Source: an uncultured Lachnospiraceae bacterium (GTDB lineage Bacteria > Bacillota > Clostridia > Lachnospirales > Lachnospiraceae). Taken from it: a DNA stretch of 27,325 nt. This document shows positions 6,921 to 13,763 of this stretch, one piece after another. The notes under the pieces were generated by a model. It was not told the origin of the DNA. It saw only the letters and a list, made by a program, of their open reading frames with translations, and did not search any database. Each line of letters begins with the position of its first letter. Positions within the stretch are counted from its first letter, which is position 1. The translations under genes and the position numbers were made by a program. The stretch spans positions 1-27,325 of the forward strand of contig CAOJLW010000003.1 in NCBI GenBank assembly GCA_948438565.1. Direction: 5' to 3'.

Positions 6921-7724
6921 ATGGAAATTACGATTCAAAATGCATTGGCGTCCGCAACTTGCCGGACGCAGGGAGCGGAGTTGTTATCCTACCGGATGGC
7001 CGACGGCAAAGAATATTTATGGCAGCGGGATCCTGCCTATTGGGCCAAGACGTCGCCGGTTTTATTCCCATATGTCGGGCCGGTGATGCAGGCTGTCCAA
7101 ATTCATGGGAAGGAGTATCCCATCCCGCGCCATGGATTTGTCAAGGACACGATATTTGAGGTGGCGGAACAGGGAGAGGATTATGTGACCTTGCAGACAG
7201 AGGCCAGCGACGCCACAAAAGAGATGTATCCGTATGCATTTGCTTTTACGGTAACGTTCCGTTTACAGGGGGCGGCGTTAGAAGTGGTTTATGGCGTGGC
7301 CAACCGTGGATCGGAGGAGATGCCGTTTTTAATAGGCGGACATCCGGCTTTTGGTTGTCCGATGGAAGAGGGGGAGCAGTTTACGGATTATATGCTGCAA
7401 TTTGAGGACGCCGGCGTGGATGATGTGCATCTGACATATCCCATGTTTGACAATGATGCAATTTTATTTGAAAACTTAGAGCGTCGAACGGTAAAGCTGA
7501 TCCATCAGGAGACCAAAAAAGGGATCCGTTTTGATTTCCCGGATTATCTGTCCGTTGCTTTTTGGACGCCGATCAAAAAAGACGCGCCGTTTCTCTGTAT
7601 AGAGCCGTGGTGCGCCGGGACTTTGGATCAGGTGCCAAGTACGGATCTGTTAAAAAAGAAATATGTACAGTTTTTAAATGGCGGGGAATCAAAAGAATAC
7701 CGTTTTCTGGTTCAGCCGTGCTGA
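6921..7724 (+). CDS. Aldose 1-epimerase family protein (galactose mutarotase-like)
   Basis: A 267-residue protein of the galactose-mutarotase fold, of the LacX/YeaD-like branch, which interconverts the alpha and beta anomers of sugars or sugar phosphates in the cytoplasm. Visible active-site features are His71 in PRHGFV, His141 in GGHPAFG and Glu228 in LCIEPWCAG. In this fold these correspond to the two catalytic histidines and the catalytic glutamate. ATG 6921 is preferred to an in-frame ATG at 6897 because the GGGGGGG just upstream fits a ribosome binding site. The gene follows an unknown coiled-coil gene by 25 bases and ends at a hairpin terminator. No sugar operon is nearby, so the true substrate cannot be guessed. 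Confidence 0.85.
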   Translation: MEITIQNALASATCRTQGAELLSYRMADGKEYLWQRDPAYWAKTSPVLFPYVGPVMQAVQIHGKEYPIPRHGFVKDTIFEVAEQGEDYVTLQTEASDATKEMYPYAFAFTVTFRLQGAALEVVYGVANRGSEEMPFLIGGHPAFGCPMEEGEQFTDYMLQFEDAGVDDVHLTYPMFDNDAILFENLERRTVKLIHQETKKGIRFDFPDYLSVAFWTPIKKDAPFLCIEPWCAGTLDQVPSTDLLKKKYVQFLNGGESKEYRFLVQPC

Positions 7725-7772
7725 CGCCGTATATTTCATGACAAAAAGCGGATAATTGAATACAAAGCTACT

Positions 7773-7800
7773 TAAGGATTTACATTGAAAAAGTCGATAT
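7773..7800 (+). promoter_or_regulatory. Degenerate SigD-like promoter ahead of the response regulator
   Basis: TAAG (7773-7776), a 16-base spacer, and GTCGATAT (7793-7800) differ from the SigD consensus by one base in each box. As at 5109-5136, the -10 lies in the left arm of the upstream gene's terminator, and the downstream start codon is about 50 bases away. Confidence 0.35.
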
Positions 7801-7839
7801 TATGAAAAGGGAAACCTTGTTCAGATATCGGCTTTTTTT
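7788..7839 (+). terminator. Intrinsic terminator after the epimerase gene
   Basis: AAAAAGTCGATAT (7788-7800) pairs with ATATCGGCTTTTT (7825-7837) with one G-T pair. The tip contains AAGG-GAAA-CCTT, a stem closed by a GNRA-type tetraloop. The T-run ends at 7839, right against the GGAGG site of the response-regulator gene. Confidence 0.8.
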
Positions 7840-7848
7840 GGAGGCTTT

Positions 7849-8550
7849 ATGTTAAAAATTGCAATTTGTGACGACGAAGAACGGATATGTCAGTATTTAC
7901 AGGATGTTATTTTGCGGCTGCTTCATGTACGGGCGGATTGCTATACATCGGGGGAAGCGCTGTTGGAGTCCGGGGAGGATTATGATATTTTTTTGATTGA
8001 TATTTGTTTTTCCCGTAATGGCGGCGCCGGACAGATGGACGGTATGGAAACTGCCCGAAAGATACGGATGCATTCAAATGCGATTTTAATTTTTATTACG
8101 GCGATACGGGATTATGTATACGAAGAGTATGATGTGGAAGCCTTTCATTATTTGCTCAAACCGATCCAGGAAGACAAGCTTTGCGATGTGCTGAAGAAAG
8201 CCGCGGCAAAAGTCGGGCAAAAACAGGCGGCGTTTCCATTATTAATTAAAGTAAACGGGAAAAGTATCCAGGTGCCGGTGGGAGATATTTTTTATGGAGA
8301 AAGCGACGGCAGAAAAATTATTCTGCATACCAAAAACGGGATCTATACGTACTATGAAAAAATGGAGCTTTTGGAACAAAAGCTGGGGGAAGGCTTTTTC
8401 CGTTCACACCGGGGTTATCTGGTCAATTTGCAGGAGGTGTCCAAATACGATCGTATGAGCATAACATTAAAATGCGGCGATACGGTTTTTTTAGCCAAAA
8501 AGAAATATAATGATTTTGTTGCAGCCTATATGGATGTTTTGACCAAGTAG
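7849..8550 (+). CDS. LytTR-family response regulator
   Basis: A 233-residue two-component response regulator of the AgrA/LytR/ComE type. The receiver domain (1-120) shows the acidic pair Asp8/Asp9 in CDDEE, the phospho-acceptor Asp51 in FLIDICF, Thr84, and Lys104 in YLLKP. The C-terminal LytTR DNA-binding domain occupies about 130-231 (VGDIFYGESDGRKIILHT, FFRSHRGYLVNL). Such regulators bind pairs of short direct repeats upstream of target promoters. ATG 7849 has GGAGG four bases upstream. The kinase gene follows 14 bases after the stop, so it is very probably the partner. No autoinducing peptide gene (AgrD-like) is visible between or beside them. The likely targets are the neighbouring genes, but I found no clear repeat pair there. 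Confidence 0.92.
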   Translation: MLKIAICDDEERICQYLQDVILRLLHVRADCYTSGEALLESGEDYDIFLIDICFSRNGGAGQMDGMETARKIRMHSNAILIFITAIRDYVYEEYDVEAFHYLLKPIQEDKLCDVLKKAAAKVGQKQAAFPLLIKVNGKSIQVPVGDIFYGESDGRKIILHTKNGIYTYYEKMELLEQKLGEGFFRSHRGYLVNLQEVSKYDRMSITLKCGDTVFLAKKKYNDFVAAYMDVLTK

Positions 8551-8564
8551 CAGTGGGGAGTTTT

Positions 8565-10049
8565 ATGAGGGATATCGTTAATTTTTGGATGGATGGCATC
8601 AACTATCTGATTTTTGGGATCTTTTTAGCCTACCTGTTGCATGGGATGCTGCCGGAACGTTTTGGAGGGGAGCGAAGCAGGATTGCGTCTGTTGGCATCT
8701 GTTTGCAGTTTTGCCTGATCCGTCAGTTTTTGGCCTGGTCGAAATGGGGCAGGCAGATGATATATGGCAAGGATATGCTGATCACAAGCAGCAGGCAGAG
8801 CATTGTTCCGCTGGCTGTCAGTTTGGCGGTGACGCTATGCGCCGGACTGCTTTTATATCGGGGAAGCCGTATGAAGCTGTTGTCGTTGGTGGCAGTATTT
8901 TATGCGTTACTGGAACTGGTGCGTTTTACCTTTTATCCGCTGGCTGTCGGTGCGATTGACGGTATTTTCCATTTCTATAACCAGTGGTTTTGGAACCGGG
9001 AAACGCCTGATATCAAGGTGTACCAGCAGTTTGTGAATCATGTGGAGTTTTGGTGGAATTTGAGCATGATCGTTTTGGATTTGCTTTTTTTTATCGTTTG
9101 CATCCGTTCCTATAAAAAGCATTTGGTATTTGGCAATCAGACGTATCAGTCCAAGGAAGCGGCGCTTTTGTTTGTTCCTGGATTGATGGGACTGGTTTTT
9201 AAGATGATGCAGCGGTGCCGTTTATTTTACTATAAGAAAGAAATGTTTAGCCTGATCCGGACGTATCCGGAGTTAAATTTTATGATCCCCGGTATGTCTT
9301 TGCTCTGTATTGCATCGATTTTAATGAGTGTCAGAATGTTGGAAAAATTGGCAAGAGAGCATGAAAAAAGACGGCAGGCCGAATTGTATCAAAGCCGGGT
9401 CGAGGGCTTGGAGGCTCACGTACAGGATATGGAAGGCGTCTATACGAAGCTGCGGGGGATGAAACATGACATGAAAAATTATGTTGCGGATATCTATGCG
9501 CTGCTGGCCCAGGTGGCTGCGGGAGATCAAACGGCCAAACAGGAAGCGCTCCATTATGTGGATTCCATACAGGCTTCGCTGGATGGGTTGGATATGCGTC
9601 CGCAGACGTTTCATCCGGTTACCGATGTGATTGTCAGCCGTTATGCACGCCTGGCGGAACAAAAACAGACGGCGTTTTCGAGTGATTTTTTATTTCCCAA
9701 AAATCTGGGTGTGGATGTGTTTGATATCAGCGTAATACTCAATAACGGATTGGACAATGCATTGGAAGCCTGTGCACGGGAACAGGAACCCTATATTGCA
9801 TTGTCAGCCAGACAGCAGGGGAATATGTTTTTAATTACGATTGAAAACCGTTTTACAGGAAGGTTAAAATGGGCGGGAGGCCTGCCCGTCTCGCAGAAAT
9901 CCGGCAGCGGCCATGGATACGGACTGGCCAATATCCGTAGCTGCGTGGAAAAATATTATGGCAGAATAGAAACCAAAATAAAAGGGGAAAGTTTTGTGCT
10001 GACGGTGATGCTTCAGGGGAACATGGATTTGATGACAAAAAACAAGTGA
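8565..10049 (+). CDS. GHKL sensor histidine kinase (AgrC-like)
   Basis: A 494-residue membrane kinase. About seven hydrophobic segments fill residues 1-255, typical of peptide- or membrane-sensing kinases. A coiled linker and the histidine box GMKHDMKNYV with phospho-acceptor His301 come next. The GHKL ATPase domain follows, with N-box NNGLDNALEA (393-402) and G-box GSGHGYGLANI (about 447-457). This layout goes with LytTR regulators such as AgrA, and the partner gene lies directly upstream. ATG 8565 has GTGGGGAG four bases upstream. An in-frame GTG at 8553 overlaps that site and is less likely. The signal is unknown. No cognate peptide gene or AgrB-like protease is in the window. Two genes of unknown function start 82 bases downstream. 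Confidence 0.9.
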   Translation: MRDIVNFWMDGINYLIFGIFLAYLLHGMLPERFGGERSRIASVGICLQFCLIRQFLAWSKWGRQMIYGKDMLITSSRQSIVPLAVSLAVTLCAGLLLYRGSRMKLLSLVAVFYALLELVRFTFYPLAVGAIDGIFHFYNQWFWNRETPDIKVYQQFVNHVEFWWNLSMIVLDLLFFIVCIRSYKKHLVFGNQTYQSKEAALLFVPGLMGLVFKMMQRCRLFYYKKEMFSLIRTYPELNFMIPGMSLLCIASILMSVRMLEKLAREHEKRRQAELYQSRVEGLEAHVQDMEGVYTKLRGMKHDMKNYVADIYALLAQVAAGDQTAKQEALHYVDSIQASLDGLDMRPQTFHPVTDVIVSRYARLAEQKQTAFSSDFLFPKNLGVDVFDISVILNNGLDNALEACAREQEPYIALSARQQGNMFLITIENRFTGRLKWAGGLPVSQKSGSGHGYGLANIRSCVEKYYGRIETKIKGESFVLTVMLQGNMDLMTKNK

Positions 10050-10084
10050 TTGATTACAAGCGGCTTGCAGGGCATATGCCTTCG

Positions 10085-10092
10085 GCCGATAT
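10085..10092 (+). promoter_or_regulatory. GCCGATAT, SigD-like -10 ahead of the 10132 gene
   Basis: A perfect SigD -10 match lies 39 bases before ATG 10132. The -35 position is weak (TTGC/TGCA at 15-16 base spacing, consensus TAAA). It directly follows the palindrome GGCATATGCC (10071-10080), which could be a protein-binding site. A TATAAT at 10092-10097 overlaps, but the nearest -35-like TTGCAG is 21 bases away, so a sigma-A promoter is not well supported. Confidence 0.4.
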
Positions 10093-10131
10093 ATAATAAG
10101 TAACAGATAGAGAAAAGTAAGGAGGGATGTT

Positions 10132-10812
10132 ATGCGTATTACAAATCAGATGATTGCCCGGACGGCTGCCAAAAGCGGTATTTCGCTACAGCAAAATACG
10201 TTATTAAATATTTTGAATAAAAGCCAGTCGCCGTCACAGACTCTGTTTCCGTCTGTCAGCAATAAAAAAGGGACAAAAGATTTTTGGCAGAACATGAACA
10301 ATACCGACAGTAAGCAGCTGGCAGCGGCGGCGGGAAGCTTATCTGCTTATGCGTCAAAGCTGCAGGCTTCCGGAGAAAATTCCCTGTTTGAAAAGGCTGA
10401 AAAGACCGGGGATTCGTCGGAGCTGACCGAGCAGATTATAGGTATGGCCGATGCCTATAATAAAACGTTAAAACATTTAAAGGGATCGAAGTCAACTTTG
10501 GATATGTTTTATCGCCAGGAGTTAAAAGGATATGCGGCCGATCATGCGGATGCTCTGCGTAAGGTAGGCGTTAGCGTGAATGCGGACGGCTCCATAAAGA
10601 TCCAGCAGGATGTTTTAGCGTCAGCCAGTATCGAAAGTTTAAAAGCGGCGTTTGGGAGCGCTTCCGGGTTTATGGAAAAAGTGGGTTATGTCAGCGGCAG
10701 AGTAGCGGAAAATGCCGCGGCGTCATCTGCAAGTATTTTAAACGGTTATGATCGTACCGGAAAGGAGTACATGGACGCTTTTCGCAAGGGTATGTACGAT
10801 TTCTGGGGATAG
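10132..10812 (+). CDS. Uncharacterised protein with flagellin/FlgL-like start and FliD-like segment
   Basis: A 226-residue protein without signal peptide. It begins MRITNQMI, which is how FlgL and related flagellar axial proteins commonly start. Near the C-terminus it reads LRKVGVSVNADGSIKI followed by LKAAFGSASGFMEKVG. This resembles the FliD (filament cap) pattern of I-G-V, D-G-x-L, then a short L-x-x-x-F and Gly-rich stretch before a final helix. The middle is helical and Ala/Ser/Lys-rich. It is far shorter than FliD and lacks a visible flagellin D0/D1 pair, so it is not a standard flagellar part. ATG 10132 has AAGGAGGG nearby, and a SigD-like -10 lies upstream. A second unknown gene follows after nine bases. 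It may be a motility-associated or flagellar-secreted protein. The motif resemblance is from memory. Confidence 0.7.
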   Translation: MRITNQMIARTAAKSGISLQQNTLLNILNKSQSPSQTLFPSVSNKKGTKDFWQNMNNTDSKQLAAAAGSLSAYASKLQASGENSLFEKAEKTGDSSELTEQIIGMADAYNKTLKHLKGSKSTLDMFYRQELKGYAADHADALRKVGVSVNADGSIKIQQDVLASASIESLKAAFGSASGFMEKVGYVSGRVAENAAASSASILNGYDRTGKEYMDAFRKGMYDFWG

Positions 10813-10821
10813 GAGTCGCCT

Positions 10822-11220
10822 ATGCTAGGGAATATCAATGGGATTGTGGAATCTTTTTATAAGGCGGACAATATCAAAGCTCAACAGAATATGGCCGGCG
10901 CCAAAAGCAGCGGATTTTCGGATTATTTAGATTATGCTCTTTTGAATGGACGAACCGGACTATTTGGAGAAAACAATCTGTATGCTGGTTATCCGTATAG
11001 CAGTCCGCTTTCCGGCTCACTTTGGCAGGGGGTGGTTTTAGACGCGCTGCGCAGGGGGTTGAAAAAAGAGTCGGAAGAGGAAACCAAGGTGCAGCAGGAA
11101 GATGAGCCGATCCAGGCAGAGGCCAAGAAAAAGCCGGACTGGGCCAGGATACGCGTTATTCGGCATTATCAGTCGCCGGTGGCCAGAGAAGGAGTGGAAA
11201 ATCCGGGGATTTTGATCTGA
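10822..11220 (+). CDS. Uncharacterised small protein cotranscribed with the 10132 gene
   Basis: A 132-residue protein I do not recognise. The first 70 residues are moderately conserved-looking (MLGNINGIVESFYKADNIKA, then SGFSDYLDYALL, then a Gly/Tyr/Ser-rich NNLYAGYPYSSPLSGSLWQG). Residues 78-110 are a charged Glu/Lys stretch and the end is basic. It has no signal peptide or membrane helix. The phrase FSDYLDYALL is reminiscent of short helices in flagellar rod and hook accessory proteins, but this is too little to assign it. It starts nine bases after the previous stop with an AGGAG site, so both genes are almost certainly one operon that ends at the terminator at 11238. Confidence 0.65.
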   Translation: MLGNINGIVESFYKADNIKAQQNMAGAKSSGFSDYLDYALLNGRTGLFGENNLYAGYPYSSPLSGSLWQGVVLDALRRGLKKESEEETKVQQEDEPIQAEAKKKPDWARIRVIRHYQSPVAREGVENPGILI

Positions 11221-11237
11221 CCCGTATGGTATAAAAG

Positions 11238-11279
11238 TAAGTGCGGTTGACCGTTTGAACGGAGCCGCACTTATTTTTT
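11238..11279 (+). terminator. Terminator shared by the 10822 gene and the convergent lipoprotein gene
   Basis: TAAGTGCGG (11238-11246) pairs perfectly with CCGCACTTA (11265-11273), and the loop contains a second stem, CCGTT/AACGG. A run of six T follows on the + strand. On the minus strand the hairpin is followed by ACTTTTAT, so it can also end the lipoprotein transcript, whose stop is at 11285. Confidence 0.88.
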
Positions 11280-11284
11280 GTCAT

Positions 11285-11944
11285 TTAGCGCCGATCCATT
11301 TCCATTTCCAGGATTTCTCCATTGGATGCATTGACTTTAAAATCGTATTCAATTCCGTCTGCAATATATTCGATTTCATATTCCGCGACGCCATCGTCAT
11401 AGTCCAATTCCAGTTTGGTGCAGGTCGCCTGATCGGGAGACAGGTTGGCATAATTTAAAGCGGCGGTTTTAGCCTCCTCTTCTGAGATTTGACTTTGTGG
11501 GAATGCCTGACCAGAGGTTTGGCTGATGGCTTCCTGGGAGTATTTGAAAACCGTGCCAAGTTTGGCGTCAATTTCATATTCGTATTTTGTGTCAGCCGTT
11601 ACAAATTCGATTTCATAGACGGATTGTCCATCGTCGATCTCTTGTTGGGCTTTGGTGATTGTTACGTCTGCGGCGGAAAGTCCGGCGTGGTTTAAGGCTG
11701 TGGTTTGGGCCTGTTCTAAATCCGGTGTGGTCTGTGGAACTGTGGAATTGGCAGTGTCATTTTCGGTGGACGAAACGGTTGGGGGTGTTTGCGCTTCGGT
11801 GGATTCGCTTGCTTCTGATTGGGTGGGAGTCGGCGCGGGTTCAGTCGGCGGGGCCGGCTGCTGGCCGGAAGCACAGCCGGTTAGCAGAAATCCTGTCATG
11901 GCGGTAAGACAGAGGATACGGTTTTTGTATTTGTGTTGGTTCAT
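11285..11944 (-). CDS. Lipoprotein with two PepSY domains
   Basis: A 219-residue predicted lipoprotein held on the outer face of the membrane. Residues 1-24 form a signal peptide with the lipobox LTGC, so the lipid-modified Cys would be the mature N-terminus. A Pro/Thr/Glu/Ser-rich linker spans about 25-75. Two PepSY-type domains follow, each with the pattern A-x-x-x-ALxxAGLS/NLS, an acidic DDG, YEIEF/YEIEY and a G-x-IL or G-TVFK end. PepSY domains occur as protease inhibitor-like modules in cell-surface proteins. The ATG at 11944 has AAGGAG seven bases upstream. An upstream in-frame extension to 12037 has no signal and would hide the signal peptide. It is transcribed opposite to its neighbours, and I see no convincing promoter. 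Confidence 0.88.
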   Translation of the reverse strand: MNQHKYKNRILCLTAMTGFLLTGCASGQQPAPPTEPAPTPTQSEASESTEAQTPPTVSSTENDTANSTVPQTTPDLEQAQTTALNHAGLSAADVTITKAQQEIDDGQSVYEIEFVTADTKYEYEIDAKLGTVFKYSQEAISQTSGQAFPQSQISEEEAKTAALNYANLSPDQATCTKLELDYDDGVAEYEIEYIADGIEYDFKVNASNGEILEMEMDRR

Positions 11945-12086
11945 AAGAGAGCTCCTTTCGTTTTTGATTTTTTGGTTATGGATAGTATAACCGAAAAATG
12001 TGTTGGGAGTATGTTTTTTTGCAGGAACGTTCGTCATACTTTGTTCATTACATAATTCAAAATCCTACTGCTTATGTATATTAGTA

Positions 12087-12115
12087 TTGACAGATTTCCA
12101 AAATAATGAAATGAT
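12087..12115 (+). promoter_or_regulatory. Probable promoter for the ATP-grasp to metH gene run
   Basis: Perfect -35 TTGACA (12087-12092), 17-base spacer, -10 AATGAT (12110-12115; four of six consensus bases). A nearby GATAAT at 12113 is closer to consensus but would need a 20-base spacer. The start codon is 44 bases downstream. Confidence 0.5.
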
Positions 12116-12159
12116 AATGCTTGGGCAAAAAAATTGAGAAGGAAAAGAGGAGATGAAGA

Positions 12160-13518
12160 GTGCGGACTGTAGATTTCAATCGACAATATTGCGACCAGAT
12201 AAAAGAAAATAAGGAACTCCATGCAAAAAGCGCATTAGAAGAAATTTCCTATATCAACGGCTCTACCGCAAAATACCATGGCCGGTGCGTCAGTACGTTG
12301 TATGTGCCAAAGATCTTTACGGAGACGGACATTGATCAGTTTCAACGCCTGATCCGGACGCTGTATGGGATTTTTGACAAGGTGATCGAACGCTATCGGG
12401 AGGATGCAAGCTATCGAAGGCTGTTTGGTTTTTCGCATAGATTAGAAGAACTGATTTTGCGTGAACCACGTTATCCGAGTAAAATTCCGATTGCGCGGAT
12501 TGATATTTTTTATAATGAAGAGACGAAAGATTTTGGGTTTTGTGAATTTAATACGGACGGTTCGAGCGCGATGAACGAGGATCGCGAATTGAACCATGCG
12601 CTGCGGCTGACGTACGGTTATCAAATGCTGGCAAAACAATATCCTGTGCGTACGTTTGAGCTGTTTGATTCCTGGGTTGAGAAGTCGCTTAGCATTTATC
12701 GGGAGACAGACGGGGCGAAAGAAACGCCGTATGTCGCGATTGTCGATTTTATGGAAAGCGCGACCAACAATGAATTTGATATTTTTGCGGAGAGCTACCG
12801 GAAGCATGGCGTAGAGTGCGAGGTCTGCGAGATTCGAAATTTGCGGTTTGTGGATGGGAAGCTGTATGGAAACGATAACAGGCCGATTGATCTGATTTAC
12901 CGCAGAGCGGTCACAAGCGATATTATGGAACACTATGACGAGGTTGCGGATTTTATCGCGGCAGTGAAAGCGGAAGCGGTTTGTCTGATCGGGGATTTTA
13001 CCACGCAGATTGTGCACAATAAAATTCTGTATGCGATTTTGCACCATCCGACGACGCAGGAATTTTTGACGGATGCGGAGCGGGAATATGTAAAAGCGCA
13101 CGTGCCGTATACGGCGCTGATGACGGCGGATTATTTGCCCTATGCGCAAATGCAGGAGGAGAAAGACCGCTGGATTATCAAGCCGTTGGATTCCTATGGC
13201 TCTAAAGGGGTATTTGCCGGCGTGGAATATGACTCTGTGCAGGAGTGGCGGCGGATTTTGGATACGCATAGGATAGACGGATATCTGGCGCAGGAATTCC
13301 AGGTCCCGTACCAGACCGACAATATTGATTTTTCCAAAGGGGCGGCTACGGAATTTATCCGGGTTTCCAATTTGACGGGACTGTTTGTCTATGACGGGGA
13401 GTTTCAGGGGATTTATTCGAGAGTTTCCCGGGGAAAAATCATTTCAACTCAGTATAGTGAAATTGCGCTTCCTTCGATCGTCGTTGGCGAAGGGGACAGC
13501 GGAGCGGGGCGGCTATGA
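12160..13518 (+). CDS. Glutathionylspermidine synthase-like ATP-grasp ligase
   Basis: A 452-residue protein of the preATP-grasp/circularly permuted ATP-grasp type, related to glutathionylspermidine synthase and similar carboxylate-amine ligases, which activate a carboxylate with ATP and join it to an amine. Visible features are IARIDIFYNEETKDFGFCEF followed by NTDGSSAMNED (about 113-145), CLIGDFTTQIVHNK, and the ATP-binding lysine and glycine loop WIIKPLDSYGSKG (338-350). The C-terminal part carries EFIRVSNLTGLFVYDG. It lacks the amidase half of bifunctional glutathionylspermidine enzymes. The start is a GTG with GAGGAG seven bases upstream; no in-frame ATG fits. Its stop overlaps the start of a 76-codon gene, and an exporter follows. 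The substrate is unknown. Glutathionylspermidine itself is unlikely in this type of organism. Confidence 0.75.
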   Translation: MRTVDFNRQYCDQIKENKELHAKSALEEISYINGSTAKYHGRCVSTLYVPKIFTETDIDQFQRLIRTLYGIFDKVIERYREDASYRRLFGFSHRLEELILREPRYPSKIPIARIDIFYNEETKDFGFCEFNTDGSSAMNEDRELNHALRLTYGYQMLAKQYPVRTFELFDSWVEKSLSIYRETDGAKETPYVAIVDFMESATNNEFDIFAESYRKHGVECEVCEIRNLRFVDGKLYGNDNRPIDLIYRRAVTSDIMEHYDEVADFIAAVKAEAVCLIGDFTTQIVHNKILYAILHHPTTQEFLTDAEREYVKAHVPYTALMTADYLPYAQMQEEKDRWIIKPLDSYGSKGVFAGVEYDSVQEWRRILDTHRIDGYLAQEFQVPYQTDNIDFSKGAATEFIRVSNLTGLFVYDGEFQGIYSRVSRGKIISTQYSEIALPSIVVGEGDSGAGRL

Positions 13519-13745
13519 GACGGATGGAATTTAAAATGGAGCGTATGGGACTCCTTACGGTTGGGGATGTGCTTCCGGTAACCGAAGGGAAGCTGCCGGG
13601 TTCCTATTATTATACGTTGGGACAGGCCTATGCTATGTCTGCAAATTATACATTTGGCGAGCGGCTCCAATCGAAAGAAGGAACCGTCGCTGCGATTGAA
13701 GAAACACCGAAAGGATATTTTGTGACGGTGGAATTTGACGAATGA
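13515..13745 (+). CDS. Small protein coupled to the ATP-grasp gene
   Basis: A 76-residue protein whose ATG overlaps the TGA of the ATP-grasp gene (ATGA), so it is translated by re-initiation. The sequence is a compact, probably beta-rich domain: MERMGLLTVGDVLPVTEGKL, PGSYYYTLGQAYAMSANY, and a final TVAAIEETPKGYFVTVEFDE. It has no signal peptide, no Cys, and no obvious core peptide. I know of no function. Tight coupling implies equal production with the ligase, perhaps as subunit or substrate carrier. A later internal ATG (13524) is possible but has no better signal. Confidence 0.7.
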   Translation: MRRMEFKMERMGLLTVGDVLPVTEGKLPGSYYYTLGQAYAMSANYTFGERLQSKEGTVAAIEETPKGYFVTVEFDE

Positions 13746-13763
13746 TTCGGAAGGAGGAAGCGG

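Noticed and set aside
6897..6921. Upstream ATG of the epimerase gene at 6897
   Set aside because: It has no ribosome binding site and adds eight residues (MIEVRGGF) not expected for the family; ATG 6921 fits better.
10071..10080. GGCATATGCC as part of a terminator for the kinase gene
   Set aside because: A perfect palindrome has no loop, and no T-run follows. It is more likely a protein-binding site, if anything.
12034..12222. 62-codon hydrophobic frame on the minus strand near the ATP-grasp start
   Set aside because: It covers the promoter and ribosome binding site of the ATP-grasp gene. It has no Shine-Dalgarno and its hydrophobicity comes from AT-rich intergenic DNA.
12442..13269. 275-codon minus-strand frame inside the ATP-grasp gene
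   Set aside because: The + strand frame shows ATP-grasp motifs; the antisense product is Arg/His/Ile-rich with no recognisable domain.
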